Of a stretch of 64,000 nt of DNA, positions 27,739 through 36,927 are shown in pieces (position 1 is the first letter of the stretch; every line of letters begins with the position of its first letter). Origin of the DNA: Erythrobacter aurantius. Its GTDB lineage: Bacteria > Pseudomonadota > Alphaproteobacteria > Sphingomonadales > Sphingomonadaceae. The stretch is taken from assembly GCF_023823125.1 (NCBI RefSeq), contig NZ_CP090949.1, forward strand, positions 1,450,001-1,514,000, read 5' to 3'. The position numbers and the translations under genes are program-made. Below the pieces are notes generated by a model that was not told the DNA's origin, did not search any database, and saw nothing but the letters and a program-made list of their open reading frames with translations.

Positions 27739-28860
27739 ATGGCGATCACTGCGATAAAGGATATCGCGCAGGCAAGGCGCGTGGTGGTGAAGATCGGCAG
27801 CGCGCTGCTGGTCGAAGCGGGCGAGCCCGCGGCGGCGCGCCTGAGCTCGCTTGCCGAGGAAATCCACGCCCTGCGCAGCGAAGGCGTGCAGGTGATTGTC
27901 GTCAGTTCAGGCGCGATCGCTTTGGGCGCAGCCCGGCTGAACTTGCCCAAAGGCGGGCGTGCGAGCCTTGCCGATGCGCAGGCCGCGGCTTCGGTGGGGC
28001 AGGTGGCGCTGGCGCAATTGTGGGCCGGGGCACTTGAGCGTCATGGGATCACGGCGGCGCAGATGCTGGTGACGCTCGGTGATCTTGAGGAGAGGCGGCG
28101 GTACCTAAACGCGGCGGCCACGCTAGAGCGACTGCTGGAGGCGGGCGCTGTGCCTGTGGTGAACGAGAACGACAGCGTCGCCACCGAGGAAATCCGGTTC
28201 GGCGACAATGACAGGTTAGCCGCGCGCGTGGCGCAGGCGGCGAATGCCGATGCCGTGCTGCTGCTGTCTGATGTCGACGGGCTGTATGATCGCCCACCCA
28301 GCCAGCCGGGTGCGCAACTGATCAATCGGGTCGAAGGGGTGACGCCGGAAGTCATCGCCATGGCGACCGGCGATTCCTCCTCGGGCATGGGATCGGGCGG
28401 GATGCTGTCAAAGCTGCAGGCTGCGCGCATTGCCGAGCGCGCCGGGATCATGCTGGCTATCATCAATGGCAAGCAGGAATCGCCGATCTCGAACGCGGTT
28501 GCGGCGGATCGCGGCACGGTTTTCCTGCCCGTTCGCAGCGACAGCGCGCGCAAGGCATGGCTGGGCGGGCGGCTCGCGCCTGAGGGCGTGCTGACCGTCG
28601 ATGCGGGATGCGTCGCCGCGCTGGCCGATGGGGCAAGTCTGCTTGCTGCCGGGCTGGTCGAAGTGGAAGGCAGTTTCCAGCGAGGCGCGCTGGTGAGCCT
28701 GCACGGGCCGAAGGGAGAGCGGCTGGGGCAGGGGCTGGTCGAATATTCGTCAGACGAATGCCGCGCGATTGCCGGGCTGAAGCAGGCGGAGCAGGAAGCG
28801 CGGCTGGGATATGCCCCGCGTGCCGCCGTCGTCCACCGCGATCATATGGTGCAGGGGTAG
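27739..28860 (+). CDS. proB: Glutamate 5-kinase ProB
   Basis: First enzyme of proline synthesis, phosphorylating glutamate. The 373 residues comprise an amino-acid-kinase domain (RRVVVKIGSALL, VVSSGAIALG, VPVVNENDSVA, FGDNDRLAA, LLSDVDGLYD) and a C-terminal PUA domain beginning near VDAGCVAALADGASLL. It is placed four bases after obgE, a common order in alphaproteobacteria. The start ATG lies just beyond the obgE stop; a longer frame would overlap obgE. proA is not in the window. Confidence 0.96.
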   Translation: MAITAIKDIAQARRVVVKIGSALLVEAGEPAAARLSSLAEEIHALRSEGVQVIVVSSGAIALGAARLNLPKGGRASLADAQAAASVGQVALAQLWAGALERHGITAAQMLVTLGDLEERRRYLNAAATLERLLEAGAVPVVNENDSVATEEIRFGDNDRLAARVAQAANADAVLLLSDVDGLYDRPPSQPGAQLINRVEGVTPEVIAMATGDSSSGMGSGGMLSKLQAARIAERAGIMLAIINGKQESPISNAVAADRGTVFLPVRSDSARKAWLGGRLAPEGVLTVDAGCVAALADGASLLAAGLVEVEGSFQRGALVSLHGPKGERLGQGLVEYSSDECRAIAGLKQAEQEARLGYAPRAAVVHRDHMVQG

Positions 28861-28867
28861 GACGGTC

Positions 28868-29779
28868 ATGGCCAAGCTCTTCACCTTAGCGATCACCGGG
28901 GCGACCGGCTTTGTCGGCTCGGCAGTGATCGACGCTTCCGGTGATTACGACGTGCGCGCGTTGACCCGGCGCGACCAGCCGGTTCGCGATGGTGTGATAT
29001 GGGTGCAGGGGACACTCAACGACACGCAAGCACTCGCGTCCCTATGCGAAGGGGCCGATGCGGTGATCCATATCGCCGGGCTAACCAACACCCCCGACAT
29101 TGCCGAATTCGAAGTGGCGAATGTGACGGGTACTGCCAATTTGATCGCCGCAGCCAAGGCAGCCAAGGTGAAACGGCTGGTCTTCGTCTCGTCGCTTTCG
29201 GCCCGCGAGCCGCAGCTTTCCGCTTATGGCGCGTCCAAGGCAAAGGCTGAGGAACTGGTGCAGGCGAGCCATCTCGACTGGACGATCGTTCGCCCCCCGG
29301 CGGTTTACGGCCCGCGCGATGTCGACATGTTCGAACTGTTTCGTTCGGCGAAGATGGGGATTGTCCCGCTCCCGCCGCGCGGCGCGACTTCGATCATCCA
29401 TGTTGACGATCTCGCCGTGCTGCTGCTGGCCCTGGCCGAGCAGCGGGGCATGAACCGGATTTTCGAACCCGATGACGGGCGTGAAGGCGGATGGTCGCAT
29501 CAGGAACTGGCGCAGGCAATCGGGCGAGCGGTGGGCAAGCGCCGCGTCTTCGCTCCGCACCTGCCCAAGGGTGTGTTGAACATCGCCGCGAGCGCCGACA
29601 GGCTGCTGCGCGGGGACAAGGCCAAGCTTACCGCCGACCGCGTGGGTTACATGTGCCACCCCAACTGGGTCGTGCGATCAGACCGTCGCCCACAAGCCGG
29701 ATTCTGGCAGCCGCAGATCAGCGGCGAGGATGGGCTGAAGGCGACGGCAGATTGGTATACCCGCGAGGGCTGGCTTTAG
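28868..29779 (+). CDS. NAD-dependent epimerase/dehydratase-like protein (NDUFA9-type short-chain reductase)
   Basis: The 303-residue cytoplasmic protein has an N-terminal nucleotide-binding loop AITGATGFVGSAV, a Rossmann fold, VIHIAGLTN, SSLSAREPQLSAYGASKAKAE with a Tyr-x-x-x-Lys pair (Y and K of AYGASK), and WTIVRPPAVYGPRDVDMFELF. This is an atypical extended SDR similar to NDUFA9 or NAD(P)H-binding epimerases. The substrate is unknown. It starts seven bases after proB, so it is probably cotranscribed with obgE-proB, and its stop is three bases from the convergent cysH. Confidence 0.85.
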   Translation: MAKLFTLAITGATGFVGSAVIDASGDYDVRALTRRDQPVRDGVIWVQGTLNDTQALASLCEGADAVIHIAGLTNTPDIAEFEVANVTGTANLIAAAKAAKVKRLVFVSSLSAREPQLSAYGASKAKAEELVQASHLDWTIVRPPAVYGPRDVDMFELFRSAKMGIVPLPPRGATSIIHVDDLAVLLLALAEQRGMNRIFEPDDGREGGWSHQELAQAIGRAVGKRRVFAPHLPKGVLNIAASADRLLRGDKAKLTADRVGYMCHPNWVVRSDRRPQAGFWQPQISGEDGLKATADWYTREGWL

Positions 29780-29782
29780 CGC

Positions 29783-30541
29783 CTAGAGGAACGGTTCCTC
29801 GCCCGGCTTGTGAATGCCGCATTCGGTCTTGTCCCAGCCTTTCCAGCGGCCAGAACGCGGGTCTTCGCCCGGTGCGACCTTGTGGGTGCAGGGCTCGCAA
29901 CCGATTGAGGGGAAACCGCGCGCCACGAGCGGATGCCGGGGCAGGTCATGCTCCTCGAAATAGGCTGCGATATCCTGCGCGCTCCAATCGATCAGCGGAT
30001 TGATCTTTAGCCGCCCTTGCGCATCCGACGTGTCCAGTTCGAACCGGGGCAGATTGGCGCGGGTTGATGACTGGAAGCTTTTGCGGCCGGTGACGCTCGC
30101 GTCGAAATTCTCCAGCGCCCTTGCCAGCGGCTTGACCTTGCGGATTTCGCAGCAGCCATCGGGATCGTAGGACCACCTGAGGCCGGTTTCGTCCTGCCGT
30201 GCCAGATCGTCAGCGTTGGGGCTGAGGATTTGCAGATTGGTGAGGCCGATCCGCTCCACCAGCAGATCGCGATATTCCAGCGTCTCGGCAAAATGCTTGC
30301 CCGTGTCGAGGAACAGCACCGGGATGTTCGGGTCGACCTGCGCCACCAGATGCAGCAGCACCGCGCTTTCCGCGCCAAAGCTGGAAACGATGGCGATGTC
30401 GCCCGCCAGATTGTCCTTGATCACCGCTTCGAGCCATTCCTGCGTCGAGGAACCGCGAAACATCCGGTTGAGCCGCACGGCGTCATGCTCGGTAAAGCGG
30501 GGCGAGGCGTCGAGCCGGTCGATCTTGCGCACTTCGTTCAT
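29783..30541 (-). CDS. cysH: Adenylyl-sulfate (or PAPS) reductase CysH
   Basis: Reduces activated sulfate to sulfite with thioredoxin. The 252 residues show the PP-loop-type SSFGAESAVLLH, LDTGKHF, and the [4Fe-4S] cysteines C130-C131 and C215-x-x-C218. These mark the cluster-containing type that generally uses APS. The C-terminal ECGIH holds the catalytic C241. The chosen ATG overlaps the DUF934 stop by four bases; a longer frame reaches into that gene. It is the last gene of the minus-strand sulfite/siroheme operon. Confidence 0.95.
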   Translation of the reverse strand: MNEVRKIDRLDASPRFTEHDAVRLNRMFRGSSTQEWLEAVIKDNLAGDIAIVSSFGAESAVLLHLVAQVDPNIPVLFLDTGKHFAETLEYRDLLVERIGLTNLQILSPNADDLARQDETGLRWSYDPDGCCEIRKVKPLARALENFDASVTGRKSFQSSTRANLPRFELDTSDAQGRLKINPLIDWSAQDIAAYFEEHDLPRHPLVARGFPSIGCEPCTHKVAPGEDPRSGRWKGWDKTECGIHKPGEEPFL

Positions 30542-30999
30542 TCGCCTGCTCCATGGCGCAATTGCACTATTGTCCGGCGGCCATCGGTGGTGCGCTGATA
30601 GACGTTTTCCCATGTGGCAAAGGCGCGGCGTGCGTCTTCGGGATCAAGCGGCTTGTCCGGCGCGAAGGCATCGAACCCGCAACGGCGCATGTGCGAAAGC
30701 TGATCGATCAGAACATCGCCGACCGCGCGCAATTCGCCGGCGTAGCCCGCTTCGCGCAGGATGCGGGCAGCAGAATAGCCGCGCCCGTCGGCAAAGCTTG
30801 GAAAGTTGATTTCCACCAGCGCCAGCCGATCAAGATAGGGCAGCAGCGCACGTGCATCGTCGCCCGGCTCGATCCGCACGGCGGTGGCGTTGGTCTGATC
30901 GCAGCAGGCATCGACGGTGACGGTGCCGTGATCCACCGGCTCGTCATTGCGGAAACGGAATTGCACCTCATCGGGGCTTTTGCCGAGGTCTTCAGCCAT
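30538..30999 (-). CDS. DUF934 family protein of the sulfite reductase operon
   Basis: A small cytoplasmic protein of 153 residues. The DARALLPYLDRLALVEINFPSFADGRGYS stretch and the downstream LREAGYAGELRAVGDVLIDQLSHMRRCGFDAF are characteristic of DUF934, an uncharacterised family that sits with cysI and cysH in many proteobacteria. It is thought to assist assimilatory sulfite reduction, by context only. It overlaps cysI by eight bases and cysH by four, which suggests tight coupling. A longer in-frame start inside cysI is not supported. Confidence 0.9.
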   Translation of the reverse strand: MAEDLGKSPDEVQFRFRNDEPVDHGTVTVDACCDQTNATAVRIEPGDDARALLPYLDRLALVEINFPSFADGRGYSAARILREAGYAGELRAVGDVLIDQLSHMRRCGFDAFAPDKPLDPEDARRAFATWENVYQRTTDGRRTIVQLRHGAGE

Positions 31000-32620
31000 A
31001 CAGCGCCTCCTTGAACGGCTCCATGCCGATGCGGCGATAGGTGTCGAGGAAACGCTCCCCATCCTGACGTTGCGCGAGATAGAGGTCGGTCACTTTCTCG
31101 ACCGCTTCGATCACGCCGTCTTCGGTGAAGCCGGGGCCGGTGATCTTGGCTAGGCTGACGTCCTCTGCCTCCGATCCGCCGAGCGAAAGCTGGTAGTTTT
31201 CGACGCCCTTCTTGTCGACGCCAAGGATGCCGATATGGCCCGCGTGATGGTGCCCGCAGGCGTTGATGCAGCCCGAAATCTTCACCTTCAGCTCGCCCAG
31301 TTGCCCAGTCTTACCGCTGGCATCGAACCGTTCACTGATACGCTGTGCCAGCGGGATCGAACGGGCATTTGCAAGGCTGCAATAATCAAGGCCGGGGCAG
31401 GCGATGATATCCTCCACCGTGTCCATATTGGGTGCGCCAAGGCCTGCCTCGTCCAGCGCGGCCCACAGCGCGTGGAGATCGGCGATGCGGACATGCGGCA
31501 GGACGATGTTTTGCGTGTGCATCACCCGCAATTCGTCAAAGCTGTATCGCTTGGCGAGGCTGGCGATGAGGCGCATCTGTTCGCCGGTCGCGTCGCCAGG
31601 AATACCGCCAACCGGCTTCAGCGAAATCACCGCGCTGACATAGCTGTCGTGCTTGTGCCGATGGGTGTTGCGATCGACCCACAGGGCGAAATCCGGGTCG
31701 GAACGGTCCACCTGCTTTGGGCCTTCTTCGAACGGAGGATCGGCAAAGAACGGCTTGATCCGTTCCAGTTCCTCGCGCGGGGGCTCCACGCCTTGCAGGA
31801 GCATATGCGCGAATTCTTCCTCGACCTGGCGGGTGTATTCCTCCGCCCCCAGTTCATGGACGAGGATCTTGATCCGCGCCTTGTACTTGTTGTCGCGGCG
31901 GCCATAGCGGTTGTAGACGCGAAGGCACGCCTCGGCATAGGTGATCAGCTGATCGAGCGGCACGAAATCGCGGATCATCGGCGCGATCATAGGGGTGCGG
32001 CCCATGCCGCCGCCGACGAAGAAGCGCGCGCCGATCTCGCCCTGCTGTTCAACGATCTGGATGCCGATGTCGTGCAGCCGCATGGCGGCACGGTCTTTCT
32101 CGCTCGCGATTACCGCGATCTTGAACTTACGCGGCAGATAGGTGAATTCCGGGTGGAAGCTCGACCATTGCCGCAGCAATTCGGCATAGGGGCGCGGGTC
32201 TACCAGTTCGTCGTGCGCGGCGCCTGCGAAATGATCGGACGAGATGTTGCGGATGCAGTTCCCGCTGGTCTGGATCGCGTGCATTTCGACCTTGGCCAAA
32301 TCGGCCAGGATGTCGGCGGCGTCTTCAAGCCTGATCCAGTTGTATTGCAGATTCTGGCGCGTGGTGAAGTGGCCGTATCCGCGATCATACTTGTCCGCGA
32401 TATCGCCCAGCGCCGTCATTTGCGCCGAATTCAGCGTGCCATAGGGGATTGCGACGCGCAGCATGTAGGCGTGGAGCTGCAGATAAAGCCCGTTCATCAA
32501 CCGCAAGGGCTTGAACTGGTCTTCGGTCAGCTTGCCTTCGAGCCGGCGACGCGCCTGATCGCGGAATTCCGCCACGCGGGCATCGACCATCGCCTGATCG
32601 TATTGGTCATAACGGTACAT
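30992..32620 (-). CDS. cysI: Assimilatory sulfite (or nitrite) reductase, siroheme [4Fe-4S] subunit
   Basis: Six-electron reduction of sulfite to sulfide using coupled siroheme and [4Fe-4S] centres. The 542 residues contain two ferredoxin-like repeats, DRGYGHFTTRQNLQYNW and TSGNCIRNISSD on the substrate side, and the cluster cysteines as CPGLDYC (C-x5-C) and CINAC (C-x3-C). Sulfite and nitrite reductases share these motifs. The cysH, DUF934 and SUMT neighbours favour sulfite. No flavoprotein CysJ gene is present, so the electron donor is probably ferredoxin or an unlinked protein (inference). Confidence 0.93.
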   Translation of the reverse strand: MYRYDQYDQAMVDARVAEFRDQARRRLEGKLTEDQFKPLRLMNGLYLQLHAYMLRVAIPYGTLNSAQMTALGDIADKYDRGYGHFTTRQNLQYNWIRLEDAADILADLAKVEMHAIQTSGNCIRNISSDHFAGAAHDELVDPRPYAELLRQWSSFHPEFTYLPRKFKIAVIASEKDRAAMRLHDIGIQIVEQQGEIGARFFVGGGMGRTPMIAPMIRDFVPLDQLITYAEACLRVYNRYGRRDNKYKARIKILVHELGAEEYTRQVEEEFAHMLLQGVEPPREELERIKPFFADPPFEEGPKQVDRSDPDFALWVDRNTHRHKHDSYVSAVISLKPVGGIPGDATGEQMRLIASLAKRYSFDELRVMHTQNIVLPHVRIADLHALWAALDEAGLGAPNMDTVEDIIACPGLDYCSLANARSIPLAQRISERFDASGKTGQLGELKVKISGCINACGHHHAGHIGILGVDKKGVENYQLSLGGSEAEDVSLAKITGPGFTEDGVIEAVEKVTDLYLAQRQDGERFLDTYRRIGMEPFKEALYG

Positions 32621-32621
32621 T

Positions 32622-32921
32622 TCAGATCACCCAGTCGATCGCTTCGGGGGATTGCGGCTTCAGCGTGAGGTCGGGCCGGACTGTCGGGCCAAGCGCGCGG
32701 ATGCGGTCCTTGATATGGGCCGGGCGCACCTTGCCGTCTTCGTCATGCGCGGCATCAATCGCGTAGGGCACGTTGACGCGGCGCAGCGCCTCCTCGCGGG
32801 CGATGATTTCCGCTGCGTGCTCGCCCACATCGACGGCATCATCGACATAGAGCGACCAGTTTTCGCCGTCCCACCAGACGACCGCGCCGGACTTGAGATC
32901 ATTTCCGGTGAGTATCTTCAT
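32622..32921 (-). CDS. DUF2849 family small protein
   Basis: A 99-residue acidic protein with MKILTGNDLKSGAVVWWDGENWS at the start and a central helix EHAAEIIAREEALRRVNVPY. This matches DUF2849, which in alphaproteobacteria is nearly always found between the siroheme methyltransferase and sulfite reductase genes. The role is unknown; gene order suggests help with siroheme insertion or sulfite reductase maturation. It overlaps cobA by four bases and ends one base before cysI. Confidence 0.85.
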   Translation of the reverse strand: MKILTGNDLKSGAVVWWDGENWSLYVDDAVDVGEHAAEIIAREEALRRVNVPYAIDAAHDEDGKVRPAHIKDRIRALGPTVRPDLTLKPQSPEAIDWVI

Positions 32922-33673
32922 GCGCGCGCCTCCACCGCCAGTTGGGCGAGAGTTGCATCCTCGCGCGCGGTGACGTCGCCGATGACGATGAGCGCGGGTG
33001 ATTTCACCTGTTCGCGCGCGACCAGATCGGGAAGTTCCGCCAGAAGCCCGCGCATCACGCGCATTTCGGGGCGAGCGGCATTTTCGATCACGGCAAGCGG
33101 GACATCGGGGGCCAACCCGTCCGCCATCAGCTTCTCAGCAATCTGCGGCGCGGTCTTGATGCCCATGTAGATCACCAGCGTGCGACCCTTGCCTGCAAGG
33201 CCCGACCAGTCCTGTTCGGACAGCCCCTTGCACTGGCCGGCGACAAAGCTGACGATGCTGGAGGCATCGCGGTGCGTCAGCGCGATCTGGGCAGCAGCGG
33301 CGGCTCCGTTCGCGGCGCTGATGCCCGGCACGATCTCCACCGGCACGCCGTACGCGCGGGCAAGCTCGGCTTCTTCGCCGCCGCGACCGAAGATCAGCGG
33401 ATCGCCGCCCTTCAGCCGCACGACGTCAAGGCCCGCCTGTGCCTCGCGCACCAGCAGTAGGTTGATTTCTTCCTGCGGCAAAGTGTGGTGCGCGCGGCTC
33501 TTCGCTACTGAAACGAGCCGCGCGCGAGGGGAACACAGTGACAGGATTTCGCGGCTGACAAGGCCATCGTGCACCACCACTTCGGCGGTGGAGAGCAGCC
33601 GCGCCGCGCGCAGGGTCAGCAGGTCGGGATCACCCGGGCCAGCGCCCACAAGAAAGATTGTACCGGTTTTCAT
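32918..33673 (-). CDS. cobA: Uroporphyrinogen-III C-methyltransferase (SUMT)
   Basis: Makes precorrin-2 from uroporphyrinogen III using two SAM, the first branch step to siroheme and B12. The 251 residues carry LVGAGPGDPDLLTLRA, VVHDGLVS, VRLKGGDPLIFGRGGEE, PGISAANGAAA and LTHRD, all expected for a full SUMT. As the first gene of the sulfite-reductase group it most likely supplies siroheme. The oxidase/chelatase half is encoded far away at 59 kb. A small stem (CGACC-GGTCG, 33676-33690) covers the place where its ribosome site should be. Confidence 0.95.
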   Translation of the reverse strand: MKTGTIFLVGAGPGDPDLLTLRAARLLSTAEVVVHDGLVSREILSLCSPRARLVSVAKSRAHHTLPQEEINLLLVREAQAGLDVVRLKGGDPLIFGRGGEEAELARAYGVPVEIVPGISAANGAAAAAQIALTHRDASSIVSFVAGQCKGLSEQDWSGLAGKGRTLVIYMGIKTAPQIAEKLMADGLAPDVPLAVIENAARPEMRVMRGLLAELPDLVAREQVKSPALIVIGDVTAREDATLAQLAVEARA

Positions 33674-33757
33674 GCCGACCGAAATGGTCGAACCCGCGTC
33701 TCGTCGCCAGCGAGAATGGATTGTGGGGCTGCAAGGTAAGCTTTGCGGGAATGAGCC

Positions 33758-34825
33758 TTAGGCTTTCTTGCCGCCCATCATCTCGACAATCTGGTCAAGC
33801 TGCTTGGAGGATCGCAGGTGCAGATCGCGCTGCGGATAGGGGATTTCGATCCCGTTTTCCTTGAACAGCTGCCACATGCGCATGTAGACGTCGCTGCGGA
33901 TATTGGCGAGGCCTTCCTCCGGGTCCTGGATCCAGAACCGGATTTCGAAATCGACCGAATTGTCCCCGAAACCCATCAGATTCACACGCGGTTTGGGGAA
34001 GGGAAGGACGCGCGGTGTGTCCTCTACCGCCTTGTACAAAAGCTCCGTTACCAGATCGAGATCGCTGTCATAGGACACGCCCACAGGCGCCTTCACCCTC
34101 ACATCCTTGGAACTGTAGGACCAGTTGACGACCTGATTGACCATCAGGTTCTCGTTGGGGATCAGGTGTTCGGTCTGATCGCGGGTGATGACGGAAATCG
34201 CACGAATGCCGATCTTGCGGATCTGCCCGACCGCTTCGTTTCCGGCTGCGTCGGTGACGGAGATGACGTCCCCCGGTTTGATCGACTTGTCGAGCAGCAG
34301 CAGGATTCCCGAAATCAGGTTGCCGAAGGTCTTTTGCAGGCCGAAACCGATGGCAAGACCGAATGCGCCGCCGAAGAAGGCAAGCGCGGTAAGGTCGATC
34401 CCCACCATGTCGACCGCGATGAAAAAGGCGAGCGTCCAGATCAGCACGGTGACCAGCTTTTCCGCCAGCACCTTTTGCGCTTCGTCGAAATGGCTGACAT
34501 TGCGCAGCAGCTTTCGGGCGACCCGCGTCAGCGTCCAGGCGACGGTGATAACCAGCGCGATCGTGGCGACGACCAGCAGCACGTCGAACAACGAAACGCG
34601 AATATCGCCAAAGGTCAGCGCCCATTTGTCGAGAGCGTCGACGACTTCGGCCAGCGTCTCGCTTTGCGAAGCGATTGCCTGTTTGGAACCTTCGCCGATG
34701 CTCACAACCGCTTCGGGCGCGGGGGCTTCTTCCGCAAGGCTCCAGACCTGACCGGGCGGGACGATCGCAGGTGCAGCCTCGGTTGCAGGAGTGGCTTCGG
34801 CAGCAGGCGGTGTCGGGGCGGTCAT
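33758..34825 (-). CDS. MscS-family mechanosensitive channel
   Basis: The 355-residue protein has a Pro/Ala/Glu-rich N-terminus of about 70 residues, then membrane helices at about 78-102 and 120-145, and the pore helix TM3 AFFGGAFGLAIGFGLQKTFGNLISG. The soluble beta domain follows (GDVISV, VGQIRKIGIRAISVITRDQTEHLIPNENLM). The TM3-beta junction identifies the family. It would open under membrane tension and release solutes. The gene shares one base with metC (TGATG), so it is translationally coupled to a sulfur-metabolism gene, which is unusual. Confidence 0.92.
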   Translation of the reverse strand: MTAPTPPAAEATPATEAAPAIVPPGQVWSLAEEAPAPEAVVSIGEGSKQAIASQSETLAEVVDALDKWALTFGDIRVSLFDVLLVVATIALVITVAWTLTRVARKLLRNVSHFDEAQKVLAEKLVTVLIWTLAFFIAVDMVGIDLTALAFFGGAFGLAIGFGLQKTFGNLISGILLLLDKSIKPGDVISVTDAAGNEAVGQIRKIGIRAISVITRDQTEHLIPNENLMVNQVVNWSYSSKDVRVKAPVGVSYDSDLDLVTELLYKAVEDTPRVLPFPKPRVNLMGFGDNSVDFEIRFWIQDPEEGLANIRSDVYMRMWQLFKENGIEIPYPQRDLHLRSSKQLDQIVEMMGGKKA

Positions 34826-36030
34826 CAGATCTCCAGCTTGGCGAGGGCCTGTGCGAGGTCCGCGATCAGGTCTTCGGGGTCTTCGAGCCCAATCGATAGG
34901 CGAACGGCGGCGCGGATACCACCCTCGTGCCGGGTGGGGCTGCCCATCACGGTCCTGTATTCATGCGGGAAGATCGGCAAGGCGAGGCTTTCGAACCCGC
35001 CCCAGCTGTAGCCGATGCCAAAGTGCTCCAGCGCATCGACAAGCTGCCCGGACGCATCCGGAGCGTCGGTTGCCAGAACGAAGCTGAACAAGCCGCAGCC
35101 GCCGGTGAAATCGCGCGCCCACAAATCATGCCCCGGAGCGCCCTGAAGCATCGGGCACAGCACCTTGGCAACCTGCGGCTGATCCGACAGCCAGCGAGCG
35201 ATATGCAGCGCGTTGGCAGTCGATTTTTCGAGCCTGATGCCCATGGTGCGCAATCCGCGCGCGGCCAGCGCGGCATCGTCAGGCGACACCACCTGTCCCA
35301 GCTGGTGCGATGTGCGGCGCAAGGCCCGATACCAGCGTTCCCCCGCGCTGCACGAACCCATCATCAGGTCCGAATGTCCGCCGACATGCTTCGACAGGCT
35401 TTGCATCACGATGTCGCAGCTGTGTTCGAGCGCGGCAAAGCCGAGCGCGCTGGCCCAGGTGTTGTCGATCATAGTGACGGCCCCGGCATCGCGCGCGATC
35501 GCGGCGAGTGCGGGGGTGTCGCAAACTTCCATCGTCAGGCTGCCGGGACTTTCCAGCCAGACTGCCCGTGGGTTGGTCCGCCCGGCCAGTGCCTTGAAGC
35601 CAGAGATATCCAACGGATCGAAGAAATCATGCGTGATACCCATCCGCGCCAGCAGGCCGGTCGCCATGCTGCGCGAAGGGTCATAGCAATTGTCCGCCAT
35701 CAGCAGGTGATCGCCCGGTTTCAGCACCGCCAGCATCGCCCCGGCAATTGCTGCGACACCGCTGGGGTAAAGCACTGTTCCATGCGCTCCCGGTTCGATC
35801 TCGGTCAGCGCCTCGGCCAGCGCCCATTGCGTCGGCGCGCCGCGCCTGCCGTAGAAGAACTGGCCGTCGGTGTCGTTCTTGCCCGCGGCCTTGCGATCCG
35901 CCTCGGTCTCGTAAAGGTGGGTCGAGGCGCGCCATACGGGCGGGTTGACGACCGGTCCGGTCCATTCCTTGCGCCGCCCTGCTGCGGCAAGCCGGGTTGC
36001 GGGCCGCGTATCCTTGCCCTTGCCGCTCAT
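34825..36030 (-). CDS. metC: Cystathionine beta-lyase MetC
   Basis: PLP enzyme of the Cys/Met metabolism family; cleaves cystathionine to homocysteine, pyruvate and ammonia. The 401 residues include YGRRGAPTQWALAEAL, PSGVAAIAG, NCYDPSR, the Asp of MIDNTWAS that contacts the PLP ring nitrogen, and the Schiff-base lysine K214 in QSLSKHVGGHSD. RRGAPT resembles beta-lyases more than gamma-synthases. The chosen ATG forms an ATGA overlap with sseA. Other PLP lyases of this family cannot be excluded. Confidence 0.9.
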   Translation of the reverse strand: MSGKGKDTRPATRLAAAGRRKEWTGPVVNPPVWRASTHLYETEADRKAAGKNDTDGQFFYGRRGAPTQWALAEALTEIEPGAHGTVLYPSGVAAIAGAMLAVLKPGDHLLMADNCYDPSRSMATGLLARMGITHDFFDPLDISGFKALAGRTNPRAVWLESPGSLTMEVCDTPALAAIARDAGAVTMIDNTWASALGFAALEHSCDIVMQSLSKHVGGHSDLMMGSCSAGERWYRALRRTSHQLGQVVSPDDAALAARGLRTMGIRLEKSTANALHIARWLSDQPQVAKVLCPMLQGAPGHDLWARDFTGGCGLFSFVLATDAPDASGQLVDALEHFGIGYSWGGFESLALPIFPHEYRTVMGSPTRHEGGIRAAVRLSIGLEDPEDLIADLAQALAKLEI

Positions 36031-36881
36031 GCCGGGCCCTGCGCCTTGGGAGTGGAGGGATCGGCTTCCCATTCCTGCCAGCTGCCATCGTAAAGCGCCG
36101 CGTCATCAACCCCGATCAGGTGAAGCGCGAACAGCAGCACGCTGGCGGTAACTCCGCTGCCGCAAGAGGTGACAATCGGGCGGGACAGATCAATGCCCGC
36201 ACCCTCGAATGCAGCGCGCAGATCAGCCGGCGATTTGAAGGTGCTGTCAGGATTGAAAACCTGTCCGAAGGGCAGGTTGAGCGCACCGGGAATCCGACCG
36301 TTCTGGCCGCCGTGGACCGGATCGATCCCGCTGCCAAACACCCGGTCCGCGCCGCGTGCGTCGAGCACCTGTTCGGCCTTGCTTTCGATATTGGCGAGCA
36401 TTTCTGCCTTCGACCGCACACCTTTGGCCGGAGCAAGCTGCACAGGAGTCGTCGGAACAGCCTCTGCCATGCCGCTTTCCAGCGGCAAGCCTTCGGCGCG
36501 CCATTTGGCGAGGCCGCCATCCAGTATCGCCACATTATCCACGCGATGCGCCCTCAACGCGAACCATGCCCGCGCGGAGGTTTTCACATCGCTGTCGTCA
36601 TAGATGATGATGAGGGTTGTGGGGCCGATACCAAGGGTCGCGAGGCGATGAGCAAGTTGCGCGGCATTGGGCAGGGCTGCGGGGACGGGCGAAGTCGGGT
36701 CGGTCAGGCTCGCCAGGTCCAGGAACAGCGCACCCGGAATGTGCGCGGCAGTGTATTCCGAAAGCGGATCACGACCCGCGGCTGGCAAGTGCCGCGATGC
36801 ATCAAGCACCAAGAGATCGGGCTCGCCCAGATGCTCGGCCAGCCATGCGGTCGAAACAAGGCTTGAGAAAGGATTGCTCAT
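36027..36881 (-). CDS. sseA: 3-mercaptopyruvate sulfurtransferase (two rhodanese domains)
   Basis: The 284-residue protein has two rhodanese domains. The first lacks the catalytic cysteine (IYDDSDVKTSARAW at that place); the second has the active loop C240-GSGVTA, the loop of mercaptopyruvate sulfurtransferases rather than the CRKGVT of thiosulfate sulfurtransferases. HIPGALFLDL and RIPGALNLPFG mark the rhodanese entrances. It would move sulfur from 3-mercaptopyruvate to thiol acceptors. It overlaps metC by four bases and fits the surrounding sulfur theme. Confidence 0.93.
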   Translation of the reverse strand: MSNPFSSLVSTAWLAEHLGEPDLLVLDASRHLPAAGRDPLSEYTAAHIPGALFLDLASLTDPTSPVPAALPNAAQLAHRLATLGIGPTTLIIIYDDSDVKTSARAWFALRAHRVDNVAILDGGLAKWRAEGLPLESGMAEAVPTTPVQLAPAKGVRSKAEMLANIESKAEQVLDARGADRVFGSGIDPVHGGQNGRIPGALNLPFGQVFNPDSTFKSPADLRAAFEGAGIDLSRPIVTSCGSGVTASVLLFALHLIGVDDAALYDGSWQEWEADPSTPKAQGPA

Positions 36882-36927
36882 TTCCCTTTGCTAGCGCGCC
36901 AGCGGGACAAGGCCAAGCGATCCTGCT

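Noticed and set aside
31235..32668. Plus-strand frame of 477 codons across cysI
   Set aside because: Antisense to a well-conserved sulfite reductase and without known motifs.
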